Below, piece after piece: positions 22,652 to 35,849 of a stretch of DNA of 64,000 nucleotides. The stretch spans positions 4,526,001-4,590,000 of the forward strand of contig JAESUZ010005462.1 in NCBI GenBank assembly GCA_017311185.1, written 5' to 3'. The notes under the pieces were generated by a model. It had not been told where the DNA came from. It saw nothing but the letters and a program-made list of their open reading frames with translations, and made no database searches. Both the position numbers and the translations under genes were made by a program. Origin of the DNA: Proteles cristata cristata (taxonomy: Eukaryota > Chordata > Mammalia > Carnivora > Hyaenidae). Positions within the stretch are counted from its first letter, which is position 1. Every line of letters starts with the position of its first letter.

Positions 22652-22730
22652 TGGGTATGGAGGAGGGCAACTGTGGGGATAAGCACTGGGTGTTATATGG
22701 AAACCAACTTGACAATAAACTATTTTTTTT
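22652..22730 (+). mobile_element. Extremely truncated L1 tail (~79 bp)
   Basis: Contains only the end of the L1 3' UTR (GTGGGGATAAGCACTGGGTG, CAACTTGACAATAAACTA plus T/A tail). Flanked by the perfect 14-bp duplication AAAATGAGAAATTA (22638-22651, 22731-22744). Confidence 0.93.
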
Positions 22731-22744
22731 AAAATGAGAAATTA

Positions 22745-23371
22745 CAACTTCAGATATTCACAATTACACTATCCCAGGGTAGATAACATCTAGTTTGAGT
22801 GATTTTTGAAAGAAAGGGCTGAAAATGAGTTATAATACCTTTAAAATATATATATAGCCAGGCTTAAGCTTCACTCACATAAGCATGGAGTCCACACCAA
22901 GACAGGTAATAGGACACAGAGATGTTCCCCCAGGACTATTCCAGCTCTCTTCACTCATGTGCCAGAACAGGCCACTGGCCACCTGTCCTGCAATCCCTTC
23001 CTCCCACATTCTTCTTCTTTGCTTGCCAAGGTTTCCAATGAGTTTAGTTTTTCCCTCCCTGTTGATCTCCCAGATGATAGTCAATCAAATAGGCATTGCT
23101 TACCTTTAACACAGTCTTTCTCACATTTCATCTGTTGAAAATATAACAGTCCTTCTCATTTTGAAGACCTACCTCAAATCCTGCTTGAGTCTCCTTTCCT
23201 CACCAGCCAAAATAATCTTGCCAACCTCTGGGTGTTTATGGACTTAGTGGCAATTAGTCCTTATAGCTCTCATAGGTCTTATCAGATAGTCTCTTCTATA
23301 AGTCTTATTTGTTACATTTCATGTCATCCTAAACAATTTTGTAGGCCACTGAGGATATAGACTACATTTTA
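22745..23371. other. Intergenic, with an L2-like piece at 23140-23245
   Basis: GAAGACCTACCTCAAATCCTGC resembles the L2 segment around 'cagctcaaatgtcacctcc'. The remainder is unassigned. Overlapping ORFs on both strands at 22875-23109 have no motif. Confidence 0.4.
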
Positions 23372-23959
23372 TTTTATTTTTTACAAATAGTTTATTTTCA
23401 AGTTGGTTTCCATATGACACCCAGTGCTCATCCCCACAAGTGCCCTCCTCCATGTCCATCTTCCCCCTCCCCCCCCCACCCATCAGTCCTCAGTTTGTTC
23501 TCAGCATTCAAGAGTCTCTCATGGTTTGCCTCTCTCCCTCTCCCCTACTATTTCCTCCCTTCTTATCCTCCATGGTCCTCTGTTAAATTCCTCTTAATCC
23601 TCCTATATGTGCAAATATATAATATTTGTCCTTCTCTGCCTTATTTCGCTCAGCATAACACCCTCAATCAAGTTCCATCCATGTTGCTACACATGGCCAG
23701 ATTTCATTCTTTCTCATTGCCATGTAGCATTCCATGGTATAGATAAACCACATCTTCTTGATCCATTTCTCAGTTGATGGACACTTAGGCTTTTTCCATG
23801 TTTTAGCTATTGTGGAGAGTGCTGCTATGAACATTGGGGTACATGTGCCCCTATGCATCAGCACTCCTATATCCCTTGGGTAAATTCCTAACAGTGCCAT
23901 TGCTGGGTCATAAGGGAGTTCTATTGTTAATTTTTTGAGGAACCTCCACACTGTTTTCT
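23372..23959 (-). mobile_element. L1 3' fragment, antisense
   Basis: 5'-truncated L1 tail with its poly-T end at left, 3' UTR complement and the last ~95 codons of ORF2 (open from 23951 to 23664 in antisense). Flanked by AGACTACATTTTA / AGATTACATTTTA (23359-23371, 23960-23972), one mismatch. Confidence 0.92.
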
Positions 23960-23972
23960 AGATTACATTTTA

Positions 23973-26900
23973 AAATACAGTTTGCATTTGTAATATAAGC
24001 ATGTTTGGGCCACGCGCAAGAAAGGAAAAGAGGGAGGGAAAATCAGAGAGAGAGATGAAAGATAGTAGTAACTAAAATGGGTGTGCTAGCCTAACCACTT
24101 AACTACTAGGGAGGAAGAGTTGCAATCTGTCATATCAAATGTTACACTGAATATGAACTGGTTAACCAGTTATAAAGCCCTACGTCAATGTGAAGTTAAT
24201 CTACCTATACCTTGGGATAATCAGGCTTTGTATTTGTAGACTGGACATTTCTCAGTCTAGATTAATCAGTCCCTTAACATAAAAACACCTTTGCTGTCAT
24301 GGCCCTACCACCCCCACATGTTAGCAGGTGTCTAAGATAACACACACAAAGAGAATTAATCCACAAACCAATATCTCAATACGTAGTACAGAAAAAGTAG
24401 GTGCAGAGAAAAATGTGTTTCTATGTCCAGTGATAATGTATTAAAAGGTCAGGAGGATACATAAGCATTTTCCCCCTGAGGCTTATGTAGATAAAACTAG
24501 AGTAAAATGCAAATATAAAATATATTACATTTCAGCCCAGTAAGGGCTGGTTCAAAAACTTTTAAAGAGATGCTGACTGTACAACTAAAACTTGTTAGCA
24601 AGTCTGCCTCAAGAGAAACAGTGCTTTGCTTCCCCCAAAATGGAAAGAATGTGGTTCAGGAGGAGGAATAACCGTGCCAGCAGGTTTTCACATTAACCAA
24701 CCTATTTTGTCTTAGAAGTAGTATCTTCTAGAATTTTTACTCTTTCTATTGATTTTCTCTGAGCCCTACTTTTTGCTGAAATCTGGAATTTACCTATCTT
24801 GGTAATTTCCAAGAATGTGGTTAATGATCATGAACTCTATCAGCATATCCCCACTAAGACTGATATTCCTGCAATAGGCTTATGTATACCAAGACAACGT
24901 TTTTTCTAAAGGTGTTCCCGGATAAAGATTTTAGCCCTGAACCATCATCACAGATAGCATAGTAGCTGAAGGCAGAGTTTCTGCCTCATGTCCATTCATA
25001 ATAGAATGAAGAAGTAAATGTGCAAAGCTTCTCATATAATCCTTCAACTTGGACATAAATACATCAAAGGTTTGGAAAAGATCATGATAAGCCATGAGAA
25101 CAAAACTCAGATTTGTTTATGACACCAACCCAAACCGAAGATCTGAAGGGTGCTTTCATTTCAAATTCAGGGTCATTTGACACAAGGCTGATGGTGAAAT
25201 GTGCCAAAGAATTCAAAACCAAGATGGTTTCACTCAAACAGTGAAGGGCGTCAGCCTGTGAAAACTACATCAGTTTAAAAAAATCTCATTTAACTTACTA
25301 CAAATCCAACCCATTAAGTTCCCCTGTAAAGTGAGTTTATAGAGCATATGGAACTTGCTGGCTTCTTGGGATATTGCAAAGACAGATTTGTTGATGGAGA
25401 ATATTATGCATTTTCCCCTATTTCCTACTTCAAATTTATTATTCTCTCCTTTTAAAATATTTTTTGTAGACAGTAAAGTTTGAATCAAGCCAAAACCCCA
25501 ATCTTTATATTTTTTTTAACATATTGTAGGTAGACACTTGAAAATAAATGTTGAAACACTTGTTCTCTTTTCACTAATCCATAACAAAGAATTTAAAATA
25601 AACTTTCCAAGATGCTTATCAATTACAGGGTGGACAAGAATTCTGCAAAAACATGAAAATCTTACTTTTAAACAGCATGGTATTTGAAATATCAGAAAAA
25701 GATATTCCGTGTGTTTTTCTTCAACCTCCAGATAACTCTTCAGATGAAGTACCTTTAAATTTAAGCAATGATCCTATGTTAATCTGAAACAAAATTACAA
25801 TAAATACCCACAGAGTCTGGAGGTTGAGGTAAAGCATATTATGTTATTTGAAAATGTAACTAATAAACTATTTGAAATAAGTCTATTCTCTGTTGCCAAA
25901 GTTTTCAGACAGCTTGTATATTATTTTGGCTCAAATAGCAGAGCATTTTACATACATTAATGAATTACATATGGGTTGCAAAATTACTGCCCAATAAAAG
26001 CTAAAGATATGAATGTACATATTGATCTACAGAAAGAAGCTGATTAGGACAAGGGACAGGGCATAGACTCTCATAAGGACAAAAAAATACTTGAACAAAA
26101 GTAAGGATTGACATCCCCCTGGGAGACCAAGTTTCTAATTAGCACATGATTACTCAAGTTCTGGGATGTCAACCTTCTATCACATAGGTATTGATGTTTG
26201 GTGCCAAATCTGTGGTCAATTATTTTTTTAATTTATTCCAAACACACTTATGTACCTACCCTGTGCCTGGCATCATAATCCCTGGGAAGGTTTTTTTGGT
26301 GTGTGTGTGTGTGTGGTTATGCACAAGAGTCTCAATAAAATGTAGCTCAAATTCACAGTGCTCACATCCTTTCTCTGAGCACTCCAAGGGAGTGTGACTA
26401 AGAAGTACAGTTCATGAGATATATCCTATGGAAGAGGCTGGATTCCTCTGTGAAACATAGTTTCTGAGTCTTTGAAAAGTGCTTTCTGGGGCACCCCTTG
26501 CTGTTCTTTGGCTTGGGACCATCCTTGGGATGCAGGAAGTTGATTCTATTTTGTTGTGTCTGGCCAAGAATTTAACACTAAGCACAGCATCACCAAGCTA
26601 CCAGGCATAAATATACATCTGATTTTAATATCTGGCTATATTACCTAAATCTGGACTATTTGATTTTATTATAAATGAACAATACACAATTTATTAATTG
26701 CCAGTTATCAGCTGAATCTGTTTAAGATTATTGCTACTGCAACTCCAAGACAACCAAACTCAATTCATTTTCTCAAGCATTCACATATCAAGAAGTGTGC
26801 TAACTTACAGTCATACTCATTGAAATTTCTCCTTTAATATTTTCCAAGGATGTCATTTCAAGTTTCTTTCTCTTGTTCAAGTCACATCTACCCAAGACCC

Positions 26901-28079
26901 TCCATTAACATTCTCTCCATTTTGTCAGGCTGTCGTTCCTTCCAATATTATAAGAACTGTTGTCACCATAATATTAGCTTGTAATATGAAAGCTAGGGTC
27001 TAAAAGAAGTAACAATCTAAGACTTAGGTATCAGAACCATGAAAAAGCTCAATACAATAAAGAACATTAACCATAGAATCATGACAATTGTGCAACACAT
27101 GTAGTCCCTCTGTGTCCCACCAAAATTTACCCTTAATATTACTGCCAGATTAATTTCCCTAAACTACTAGTTAGAATATAGGTTTAGTCTTGCTGACAAA
27201 ACCCAAAATAATGGTATGTGCTTCAGCTCCATAAAGTGTCTATGGGCTCAGGTTGATACGCTTCTCTCCCAAAAGTGTTGTCTTTATCCATATAACCTTC
27301 TCCATCAAGCTCACATTCAAGGAACTACAAACAAAGGAAGTGAAAGGGGAGAACATATCTAGTAAGGGCATTGCTTATGTTATTTCTGTTCACATCCTCC
27401 CATTCCAGTACTTAGTCATATGGCCACACTCACCCACAAGAAAGTCTGGTAATAAAGTCTGTATTTTGTTCAACTTTTAAAAGCTAAATATTCTATTGTA
27501 ATGAGAGATGAAAGAACAGACATTGGGGGACAAATAGGAGACTGTCAGAATACTTCATATGCCTCCCCTCTAAATGTCACATTGAGTGTCTACAGTCTTA
27601 TAAATATGGTTGATTATGGAGTATGCAGCTTGCATTACAGGATATTCCTGAGCAGATGCTTCTCAAATTTTCATTAGCAGCTCATGATTTCAGAAGCACC
27701 TAAAATCACTCATTCTACCACCTTGGCTCACTGTGCCCTTGTCTCATCTTTCAGAGCCTAGATCAATTCCCAAACCCTTTCATAAATTTCTCCCTTCTTG
27801 CTACACCCACAGTATTCTCTCCTCTGAACTCTTATGTACTTACAGCCAGACCACCCTTTACCCACTCGATTATTATGGAAGATGGTGTGGATGCCTCATC
27901 CTGATACTCACTAGTACCTGCTGAGGCCATATTACTGCAAGAAACTGCAACTCTCCAGCTGAAGGCTTTTTCCTGACCAGAAGTGCTGGGGACTAAATGC
28001 TCTCAGGAGCAGTCCTAGTTACTGATGTCTAAGAGTTAGAAGTTAGCTACCTGTCTATCTTACTTTTGGGTAGAGTAAC
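23973..28079. other. Long low-repeat intergenic stretch
   Basis: About 4.1 kb without a recognisable gene, SINE or young L1. A short (TG)n lies near 26298-26314 and a MIR/L2-like phrase near 26235-26290. ORFs are all under 80 codons and lack motifs. It is the cleanest unique sequence in the window. Confidence 0.5.
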
Positions 28080-28270
28080 ATCAGGTTGTGTTCTATACCA
28101 TTTTCCAGCAGAATTCCCAGTTGCCTACAGTGGCGGCTAGATTTAACCTTGCCTTCCTTGTCTAATTTTTTTCCACTTTCCTACACATACTTCCCAGAAT
28201 CACTCCTAAATAAACTAGTAGTCTTCAAATCTTTGTCTCAGTGTCTGCTTCTGGGGATTCTAAACTGAAA
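28080..28270 (+). repeat. LTR-like 3' end (tentative)
   Basis: CCTAAATAAACTAGTAGTC followed by TTTGTCTCAGTGTCTGCTTCTGGGGA resembles the poly(A)-signal and terminal part of old mammalian LTR-type repeats. No matching second LTR seen. Confidence 0.4.
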
Positions 28271-28329
28271 TAAGCATGCCCTATCTTTCCCAAACTTCCT
28301 GGAGTTATGGACAATTCAAGTCCCTTCAT

Positions 28330-28390
28330 CTCATTATCATTCTTTTATATCCCCAATACCTGGCACACAGTAGGTGCTTAACAGATTTTG
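28330..28390 (+). repeat. L2-like 3' end
   Basis: TATCCCCAATACCTGGCACACAGTAGGTGCTTAA is the hallmark end of L2. Confidence 0.65.
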
Positions 28391-29647
28391 GGGGCTTACC
28401 AGAATTCATTGTATCTATTTTTTCCTTGTCTATTCCAAAGCCAGTGTAATAATTTATTAGTTCAACACCCAAGTTGCTAAGGACTAATTCTTAGCAGGTA
28501 CCAGCCTGCCGCTGAACACACAGTAATTCAGCACAGAAGTATTTTTCTTTGTGCTTTACAAAGCATAAAGCTGTTTGTTTTGGCTTTATCACCACCATTC
28601 AGTAATCAGTGGAAAAGTGAGGTGATACACTGAATACATTTTGCACTAAGATTTGTTTACTTTCTATTAAATGAACATGCCAATTTACTGTTATAAAATT
28701 AATAGTTTACATGAAGATTCATTGTCCACTATTCTCTCAAATGTTAACAATTCAAAATGTGTAGCAAATGGTCCATTTATAGAATAATGTCAGTGACTAT
28801 TTAGAGCAGCCATGATACTCCTGCAGTATAGTTCTCTTCCTCCTTCCTTCCTGCCCTATATGCCCAGCATTTCCATTTCCCTTCCACAGAGAAAAGCTTA
28901 TAGAAGAAATAACTATTTCCATCAGGCACAACCATGCATAAGCTGTATACTGTTTAGATTGGCATCTATCATCTTTGTTATCTCCCCAGGTCATTTATAA
29001 ATTTTTTTGCAGTTGTATATGGGCATGTATGTGGAAATTTTTCAAACACTTTGAATTCTGTAAAATTGAAAAGAAACTTTGCCAAATCTATCTCCCTTTT
29101 GCTCTTTAAATCCATATATGTTTAAAAGGATATTCAATACTTTTGTTTTTGAACTGGCTATCCATATATCATTAAAGTATTGTCTTTTAAAAGCTATTTA
29201 CTATCAAGGAGCTTTGGGGCCCATTTAAAAATCCTTTTTAGACTCTTTTCTATGAAAAAAATAAGTTACATTTTGCCAAGAGCAAACACACCCTGACCAG
29301 AGTGAGAAATGACTGGGTTGTATGGGTGGCCAAGTATTCTACCCCACAGCTCATATATATGAGTAAAAATGTTTACTCCATAAGAGTAAAAATGTGATAA
29401 AAGCAATTAGAGCTAGAAAGCAATAAAATGAAAATTAGAAACCTAAATACAAGCAAAGAACTTGCTTTTCTTCTAGGTCTGAAACTATAGACGGCTGGAG
29501 AAGATATGTTTTCCTCAAAATCTAGAGAGCTCTCAGATTTGGGGTGTGCTACTATACCTCTCCAAGCTACTTTTGTTAGACTAGTTAGCAAATGAGTCAC
29601 AACATGCAGCTACCAATTATTATATCAATTTTCTCAAAATCTCATTT
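28391..29647. other. Unassigned intergenic stretch
   Basis: AT-rich. Overlapping small ORFs on both strands at 28797-29000 have no recognisable motif. Nothing else seen. Confidence 0.45.
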
Positions 29648-29842
29648 CCTTTTTTTAATTTTTTATTTATTTTTGAGAGAAAGAGATCACATGAACTTGA
29701 GCAGTGGAGGTGCGGAGAGAGAGGGGGAAGGAGGATTTGAAATAAGCTCCACACTGACAGCAAAGAGCCTGATGCAGGGCAAGAACTCATGAACTGTGAG
29801 ATCATGACCTGTGGTAACGTCGAATGCTCAACCAACTGAGCA
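29648..29842 (-). mobile_element. CAN-SINE, old antisense copy
   Basis: A-rich tail complement, TTTTGAGAGAAAGAGATCAC, AACTGTGAGATCATGACCTG and CTCAACCAACTGAGCA head. Confidence 0.85.
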
Positions 29843-29867
29843 TTCTTTTCATTTTTTAGAAACTGTT

Positions 29868-30000
29868 TCTTTTTTTATTAAATAAATTAATTGGAATATA
29901 GTTGATATATAATATTACATTAGTTTTGGTATACAGCATAGTGATTCAACAATTATACACATTACAAAATGCTCATAATAATAAGGGTATCATTTCACTT
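29868..30000 (-). mobile_element. Older L1 3' end, antisense
   Basis: GGAATATAGTTGATATATAATATTACATTAG and ACAGCATAGTGATTCAACAATTATACA match, in antisense, the older carnivoran L1 3' end also seen in sense at 31.95 and 45.29 kb. Confidence 0.7.
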
Positions 30001-30698
30001 TTAATTGTCACTGCAGTGACTGAAGAAGCTATCCAACATGTAGAGTTATATATATGAGAAAATATGCCTTCCAGGCTAGAAAAAGTAATTTGAATTTCCC
30101 TTTTCTTTCTTAGTGTTTCCTAGCCATTTGCCAAGATGTGGACTTAAAATGCATAACCATTCTGGATTAGTTTCCTAGGGCTACTAAAACAAACTACCAC
30201 AAACTGGGTAACTTAAAATAATGACAACTTATGCCCTCATAATTCTGGAAGCTAAAGGTCTGAAATCATGATGTCAATAGGGATATGATCCCTCTGAAGA
30301 CTCTAGGGAAGAATCTTTCCTTGCCTCTTCTGGATTCTGGTATTTGCCAGCAATCCCTGCTATTTCTTGGCTTGAAGATAAATCTCTCCAATCTCTGCCT
30401 CTGTGGTCATATGGCCATCTACTCTGTGTCTCTGACACCAGTTATTTTGGGTTTATAGTTCACTCTACTCAAGTATGAACACAACTAATGACATCAGCAA
30501 AGACCTTATTTCCAAATAAGATCACATTCTGAGATTCCAGGTGGACACGGATTTTGGGGGGACACTATTCAAATCTGTAGAGTCCACCTGTTAGCCTCCA
30601 AAAATGTATGTTCATCCCATGTGCAAAATACAGTCACCCCATCTCTTCCCCAAAAGTCTCAACTCATTTCAACTCTAAGTCCAAAATCTCAAATAAAT

Positions 30699-30916
30699 GG
30701 GGCTCCTGGGTGGCTCAGTCAGTTAAACACCCGACTTCAATTCAGGTCATGATCTCACAGTTCATGGGTTCAAGCCCCACATCGGGCTCTATGCTGACAG
30801 CATAGAGCCTGTAGTCTGTTTCCGATTCTGTCTCTCCCTCTCTCTCTGCCCCTCTCCCACTTGTAACCTGCCTCTGTCTCTTAAAAATGAATAAACATTA
30901 AAAATAAACAAACACA
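30699..30916 (+). mobile_element. CAN-SINE
   Basis: Full-length copy flanked by the perfect 18-bp duplication CCAAAATCTCAAATAAAT (30681-30698, 30917-30934). Confidence 0.95.
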
Positions 30917-31080
30917 CCAAAATCTCAAATAAATATCATCAACTGAAAATGCCCCAAATCTCATCATCTAAATAATCTAGATCAGATATGGGTGAGAACC
31001 TGGATATGAACCATCATGGGATGGTTCTATCTGTGGACCTGTGATATAGAAAACAAATTAACTGCCTCTAAAATGTAGTG

Positions 31081-31654
31081 GTGGTCCCAATAGTGTACAA
31101 AAGTTCCTTTTCCTCCATATCTTTACCAAAACTTGTTATTTCTTTTTTATTCTAGCAAATCTGCCAGGTGAGAGGTGATATCCCATTGTGGTTTTGATTT
31201 GCATTTCCCTGATGGTAAATGATTTTGAGTATCTTTTTATGTGTCTGTTGTCCATCTCTAAGTCTCTGGAAAAATGTTAATTTAGGTCTTCTGCCTATTT
31301 TTTAAATCAGATTGCTTCTTTGGTGTTGAGTTCTATAAGTTCTTTATATGTTTTTGATATTAACCCTTTATCAAATATATCATATGCAAATAACTTCTCC
31401 CATCAGTAGTTTGCCTTTTTGTATTGTTGATGATCTCCTTTGCTCTGCAAAACCTTTTTGCTTTGATTCAGTCCCAATAGCTTATTTTTGCTTTTGCTCC
31501 CTTGCCTTGGTAGACCTATCTCAAAAAATTTTGCTATGACCAATCTCAGAGAAATTGCTGCCTCTGTTTTCTAGGATTGTTATGGCTTCAGGTCTCACAT
31601 TCAGGTCTTTCATCTATTTTGAGTTTATTTTTGTGTACGGTGTAAAGAAGTGGA
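31081..31654 (-). mobile_element. Twin-primed L1, inverted 5' part
   Basis: Antisense ORF2 C-terminal sequence, from the TKINSKW-equivalent region to the zinc-cluster region (CCAATAGTGTACAAAAG is the complement of the 'ctacactgttggtggg' area). It abuts sense 3' end sequence at 31655. Confidence 0.85.
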
Positions 31655-32052
31655 CCTGGAAACTATTATACTAAGTAAAATAAGTCAAACTAAAAATGAC
31701 ATATACTGTATGATTTCACTCATATGTGGAACCTAAAAATATATATATGAATAAACAAACAAACTAAAAGTGGAATCAGACCTATAAATAGAGAGAACAA
31801 AGTGATGGTTGTGGGGAGTTGGCCAGAATAGGGGAAGGGGAGTGGAGGATACAGGCTTCCAGTTAAAGATTTAATAAGTCATGGGAGTAAAAGGCACAAC
31901 GTACATCAAGGATATTGTATTAATGTTGTATGGCGACAGATGGTAGCTCATTTGTAATGAACATAGCATAACTTTTTAATTTGTACACCTGAAATTAATG
32001 TAACTTTGTGTGTTAACTATACTAAAATTTTAAAATTAATTAATTAATTAAT
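31655..32052 (+). mobile_element. Twin-primed L1, sense 3' part
   Basis: GTAAAATAAGTCAAACTAAAAATG is the end of ORF2 in sense. Then come the 3' UTR and TTGTACACCTGAAATTAATGTAA, ending in (TTAA)n. About 300 bp of ORF2 between the two parts is missing. Possible imperfect duplication TAAAATGTAGTG / TAAAATAGTGTG. Confidence 0.85.
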
Positions 32053-32930
32053 AAAATAGTGTGACAGGCATAGATGGGCATTCTTTTTCTAAAATAGGGA
32101 AAATGGAAGGAATAAAAAGGTCACTTGTCCCAAGTAAGTTTAAAACTCAACCGGGTAGATCCCATTAGGTTTCAAGGTCTGTGGAGGCCTTGAAGGGAAT
32201 AATCCTCTGTGTCTCCATGCTCTATTCTTCAGGGTTGTTCAGGCCCCAGGTAAAGTCCAGTCAGCTCTATTAAGGCAGTATATTTGCTCTTTGTGAAATC
32301 CTAGAAGCCTGCCAAGTATCCTTCATTTTATCCTGTCTCTGTCCCCTGCAGTCCAAGTGACAATGTGTCTGCTGGTAAAGCTTTCTCAAAAACCTTATTG
32401 GTCTTCCATGGGTATCACAGGTATCCATGCCATTAGATACAAGGGCCTTTCATAAATTTTTCCTGGATAACTTAATACCTGTTCTTAGTTTCTGTTGAAA
32501 TGTTTAAGTAGTTCCATAAGGAAGATACCTAATCTCTTCATAAAGGTTATTCAGCCTCACCCATGCCCTTTTCTTCAGAGCACATCTTTGGCATATATGA
32601 ATGGGCTGAGAATTTTTCAAATCATCAAATGTTGATTCCTTTTTGTTTACAGTTCCTTCCTCAGTTTAACTCCTTTATTTTACTATAAAACAGCAGTGAG
32701 AAACCAGGCCATGCCTTCCACACTTTGGAAATCTCCTCAGCTAAATATACAGGTTCATCATTTTATATGTTCTACTTTACACCCAATGGTAGAATATAAT
32801 TTGGCCAAATTTTTTGCCATTGTATAACAAGGCTTTCAGTGTTCAACATTTTCCCACTTTCTTCTAAAAGTGCTTTCCCACCAAAAGTACCTTTAATGTT
32901 CACTTCTCTGGCAACATTCAGATCATGATA

Positions 32931-32931
<1 letters not shown>

Positions 32932-32977
<46 letters not shown>
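32932..32977 (+). repeat. (TG)n microsatellite
   Basis: About 22 TG units followed by TATG/TATA-rich sequence to 33025. Confidence 0.97.
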
Positions 32978-32980
<3 letters not shown>

Positions 32981-33610
32981 ATATATAAAGATATATATAT
33001 ATATTTTAAGATACATATATATTTTAAGACAATGGAAATTTTATCTACCATAGTTTTTGCTTCCTTCTAAGACCTTATCAGAAGAGCCTTTAACATCCAT
33101 ATTTCTACCAACACTCTTTTCAAGACAACCTAGGCTTTTTCTAAGATGTGTTCCCAAATTCTTCCAACCTCTAACCTACTATCAAATGGCAAATCCACTT
33201 TCACATTGATATCTGTATCAGTCAGTGTACTATAGAGAAACAATCAATCAATTAAAAAGATAGAGAAATATCTCTTTTGAATAGGTAGATATAGATTTCA
33301 AGGAGTTATTTCACATAATTATGGGGGATAGAAAGCCCAAAATGTGTAGAGCTGGCAGCATGCTATCATCTTGATTCGTAAATTCTCTAGGAAACCTCAG
33401 TTTTGCTCTTAAGGCCTTCAATTGATTCAAAGAGGCCCACCTACATTATCCAGGGCCATGTCTCCTTTACTTTTTAAAGTCAAATGACTGTAGTTGTTAA
33501 CCACATCTACAAAATATCTTCATGGAAATACCTATAAAATTATTTAATTAAATAACAAATACTGTAGCCTAGCCAAGTTGACACATAAAACTAGCTATCA
33601 CAGAGTCCCA

Positions 33611-34011
33611 GTCTTATGAAACAACAAGAATTAAAATAATCTGTATATATTTTATTTTATTGATCACTATTTTACTTATTTTTAAGATTTTATTGAACTA
33701 AAATGAAGTTATTATGTGACTTTCAGGGGCAATAGCATCATATTTTCTTATCAAAGTTCAGACATAAATACAGTGAAGACAAACAGAATAGCAATGGACA
33801 ACTACTGACTCACCCTGGTTTATACAACTTAAATAGGTAAATGGATTGAAGAAATGTAAGACAAAGTCACTCTTATACAATATGCAAATGTATAATGTTT
33901 GTTTTGAGTCGAAAAAAAGAAGAGCATGCGTCATATAGCACAGCATACTTTGTTTCCTTTAACTTTTTTAAAAAAAATCTTTGTTTTTCCTGGTTACAAA
34001 AATACTACATA
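33611..34011. other. AT-rich stretch, nothing recognised
   Basis: Low-complexity AT-rich DNA before a SINE. A 62-codon antisense ORF (33946 to 33758) has no motif. Confidence 0.4.
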
Positions 34012-34024
34012 CATATTCACTTTA

Positions 34025-34251
34025 TTTTTTTCATTTTTTTTTAATTTATAAAAAATTTATTTCTTAGAGAGAGAGAGAGAGCGTGACCAGGGGAGTGTTA
34101 GAGAGAGAGGGAGATACAGAATCTGAAACAGGCTCCAGGCTCTGAGCTGGCAGTCAGTACAGAGCCCGACGTGGGTCTTGTATCCAAGACTGTGAGATCA
34201 TGACCTGAGCCAAAGTAGGACGCTTAACCAACTGAGCCACCCAGGCACTCC
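34025..34251 (-). mobile_element. CAN-SINE, antisense
   Basis: Full-length, flanked by CATATTCACTTTA (34012-34024, 34252-34264). It shares GAGCTGGCAGTCAG with the young subfamily but has the older GACCTGAGCC, so it looks intermediate. Confidence 0.93.
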
Positions 34252-34264
34252 CATATTCACTTTA

Positions 34265-35849
34265 GATAATTTGTAAAATGCAAAGAAGAAAAGAAGAAAA
34301 ATCATTTATAATTCCACTTCAAAGACAGTCACTTTTAATATTTTAGTGTATTTCCTTCAAGTATGCTTTTCTGTGTATACCTACATGTATTTACACATAT
34401 ACTATATAGTATAGAAATATATGTGTATATACACAGATACACACATGTATATAGAGACACACATACAGACAAACCCATATGTATATATATATAATTATGA
34501 CACATCACACTTCTGGTTCATAAAATCCCCTTTTCCTTCCCAATAATTATCTCTGTTAATTTGCGGTGAAATTAGATCCTTCAGAAAAAAATCCAATATA
34601 CATCAAAACCAATATTCTAGGACAGATGTCAAAAGGCTGTTAAATAAAAACCTATTTTCCATCCAAAGCAGCAAGATGTCATAGTATCAGCAAATTTAGA
34701 CACATAGAGCTTCACTAGCTAAATAACCTGAGTATGTTTGTCTTCATAAGACTCTAGTTTCTCACTTATGTGGGCACATTTCCTGCACTTCTGACATTAT
34801 AACTTTGACATAAGGATAAAAATATGTATAGAAATACATCTCTTGAAACTCTCCAGTTTTCACCAGTGAGGTAATTGCCTCCTTTAAATATGAAATATTT
34901 CTATTCCAGCCATCAAGTTTTGAGATAATCTCATGTGGCTTAGCAATTATATACAGCATTAGTAGGAAACTCTAATGATGGATTACAAAAATCTGATAAA
35001 AACCTACCAGTGATTATGAAATAATATGTAAAACAAGATCTTCATATTTAATTTTAAGAAACTGCAGAATTAAAGATAATAAGTTATTTAAGAGAGTCTG
35101 GAAACTGAGGATCCAAAATGTAAAGCCTCTTATCTAAATTCTGCGCTTCTTGGAGTCATCAACAGTTCCAGAAACTCAGTTTCTGTACACAACGTGCAGT
35201 GCTCTTTTATCTCACCTCCTTTACCACTTCTAGAAACTTATTGGGCTGTACATCATGTTTATCTCATAGAGATTTTTAATCACATAAATTTACTTAATCA
35301 GCATTTTCTGAACTTGTGTTATCATAGAACTTAGAGGACTGAAACTTCAGTATTTTTGGTAGGAAGCTGGTTTTGAAATTTTCACACCTATGAAAAGGAA
35401 AACATGGATATTTAACTTAACCTCTATTTTATATTTTGCTATTTTAATGGCCAATTCCTCCACAATCAATATGGTTAATTATGCAGTTTGTGATTATGTA
35501 CATTAATGATAGAAACTAGAGACAGAGATAATCCTAAACAACATATTTTTTTTAAAAAATTCAAAGAACTGACTTTGAAGTGAGTTGTACTTTTATTAAT
35601 ATATTATAAAGTGTGCTAGAATGATCATACAACAATCCAAACAATCTAGCAATGGAGGGGCCTTGTGAGTGAACATGGTAGATATTTGTTATGCCTTCAC
35701 AACTTGGCTTTACATACCAATATTCCTTTATCTTAGGAATTCAAACAGAACATAAAGCCTCATTATAAAGACATCACTGAGGCAAAACAGAAAAGCGAAT
35801 ATCTTTCCCAACTATTCCTTATAGTCTACTCCACATTAGGAAATACCAC
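34265..35849. other. Unassigned AT-rich intergenic stretch
   Basis: A TATA/CACACA-rich patch lies at 34370-34495. No coding signal or recognised repeat otherwise. Confidence 0.45.

Larger units (their letters stand above)
30168..33610 (-). mobile_element. Ancient LTR-interior-like repeat, interrupted
   Basis: Starts TTAGTTTCCTAGGGCTACTAAAACAAAC and runs through GCAAAGACCTTATTTCCAAATAAG and TTTTGGGGGGACACTATTCAA. It then continues across a SINE and an L1 to CTGTATCAGTCAGTG and GCCTAGCCAAGTTGACACATAAAA. This phrase order is common in mammalian genomes. I believe it is an ERVL-MaLR-type interior region, but the family name is tentative and strand is uncertain. No coding frame. Confidence 0.45.
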
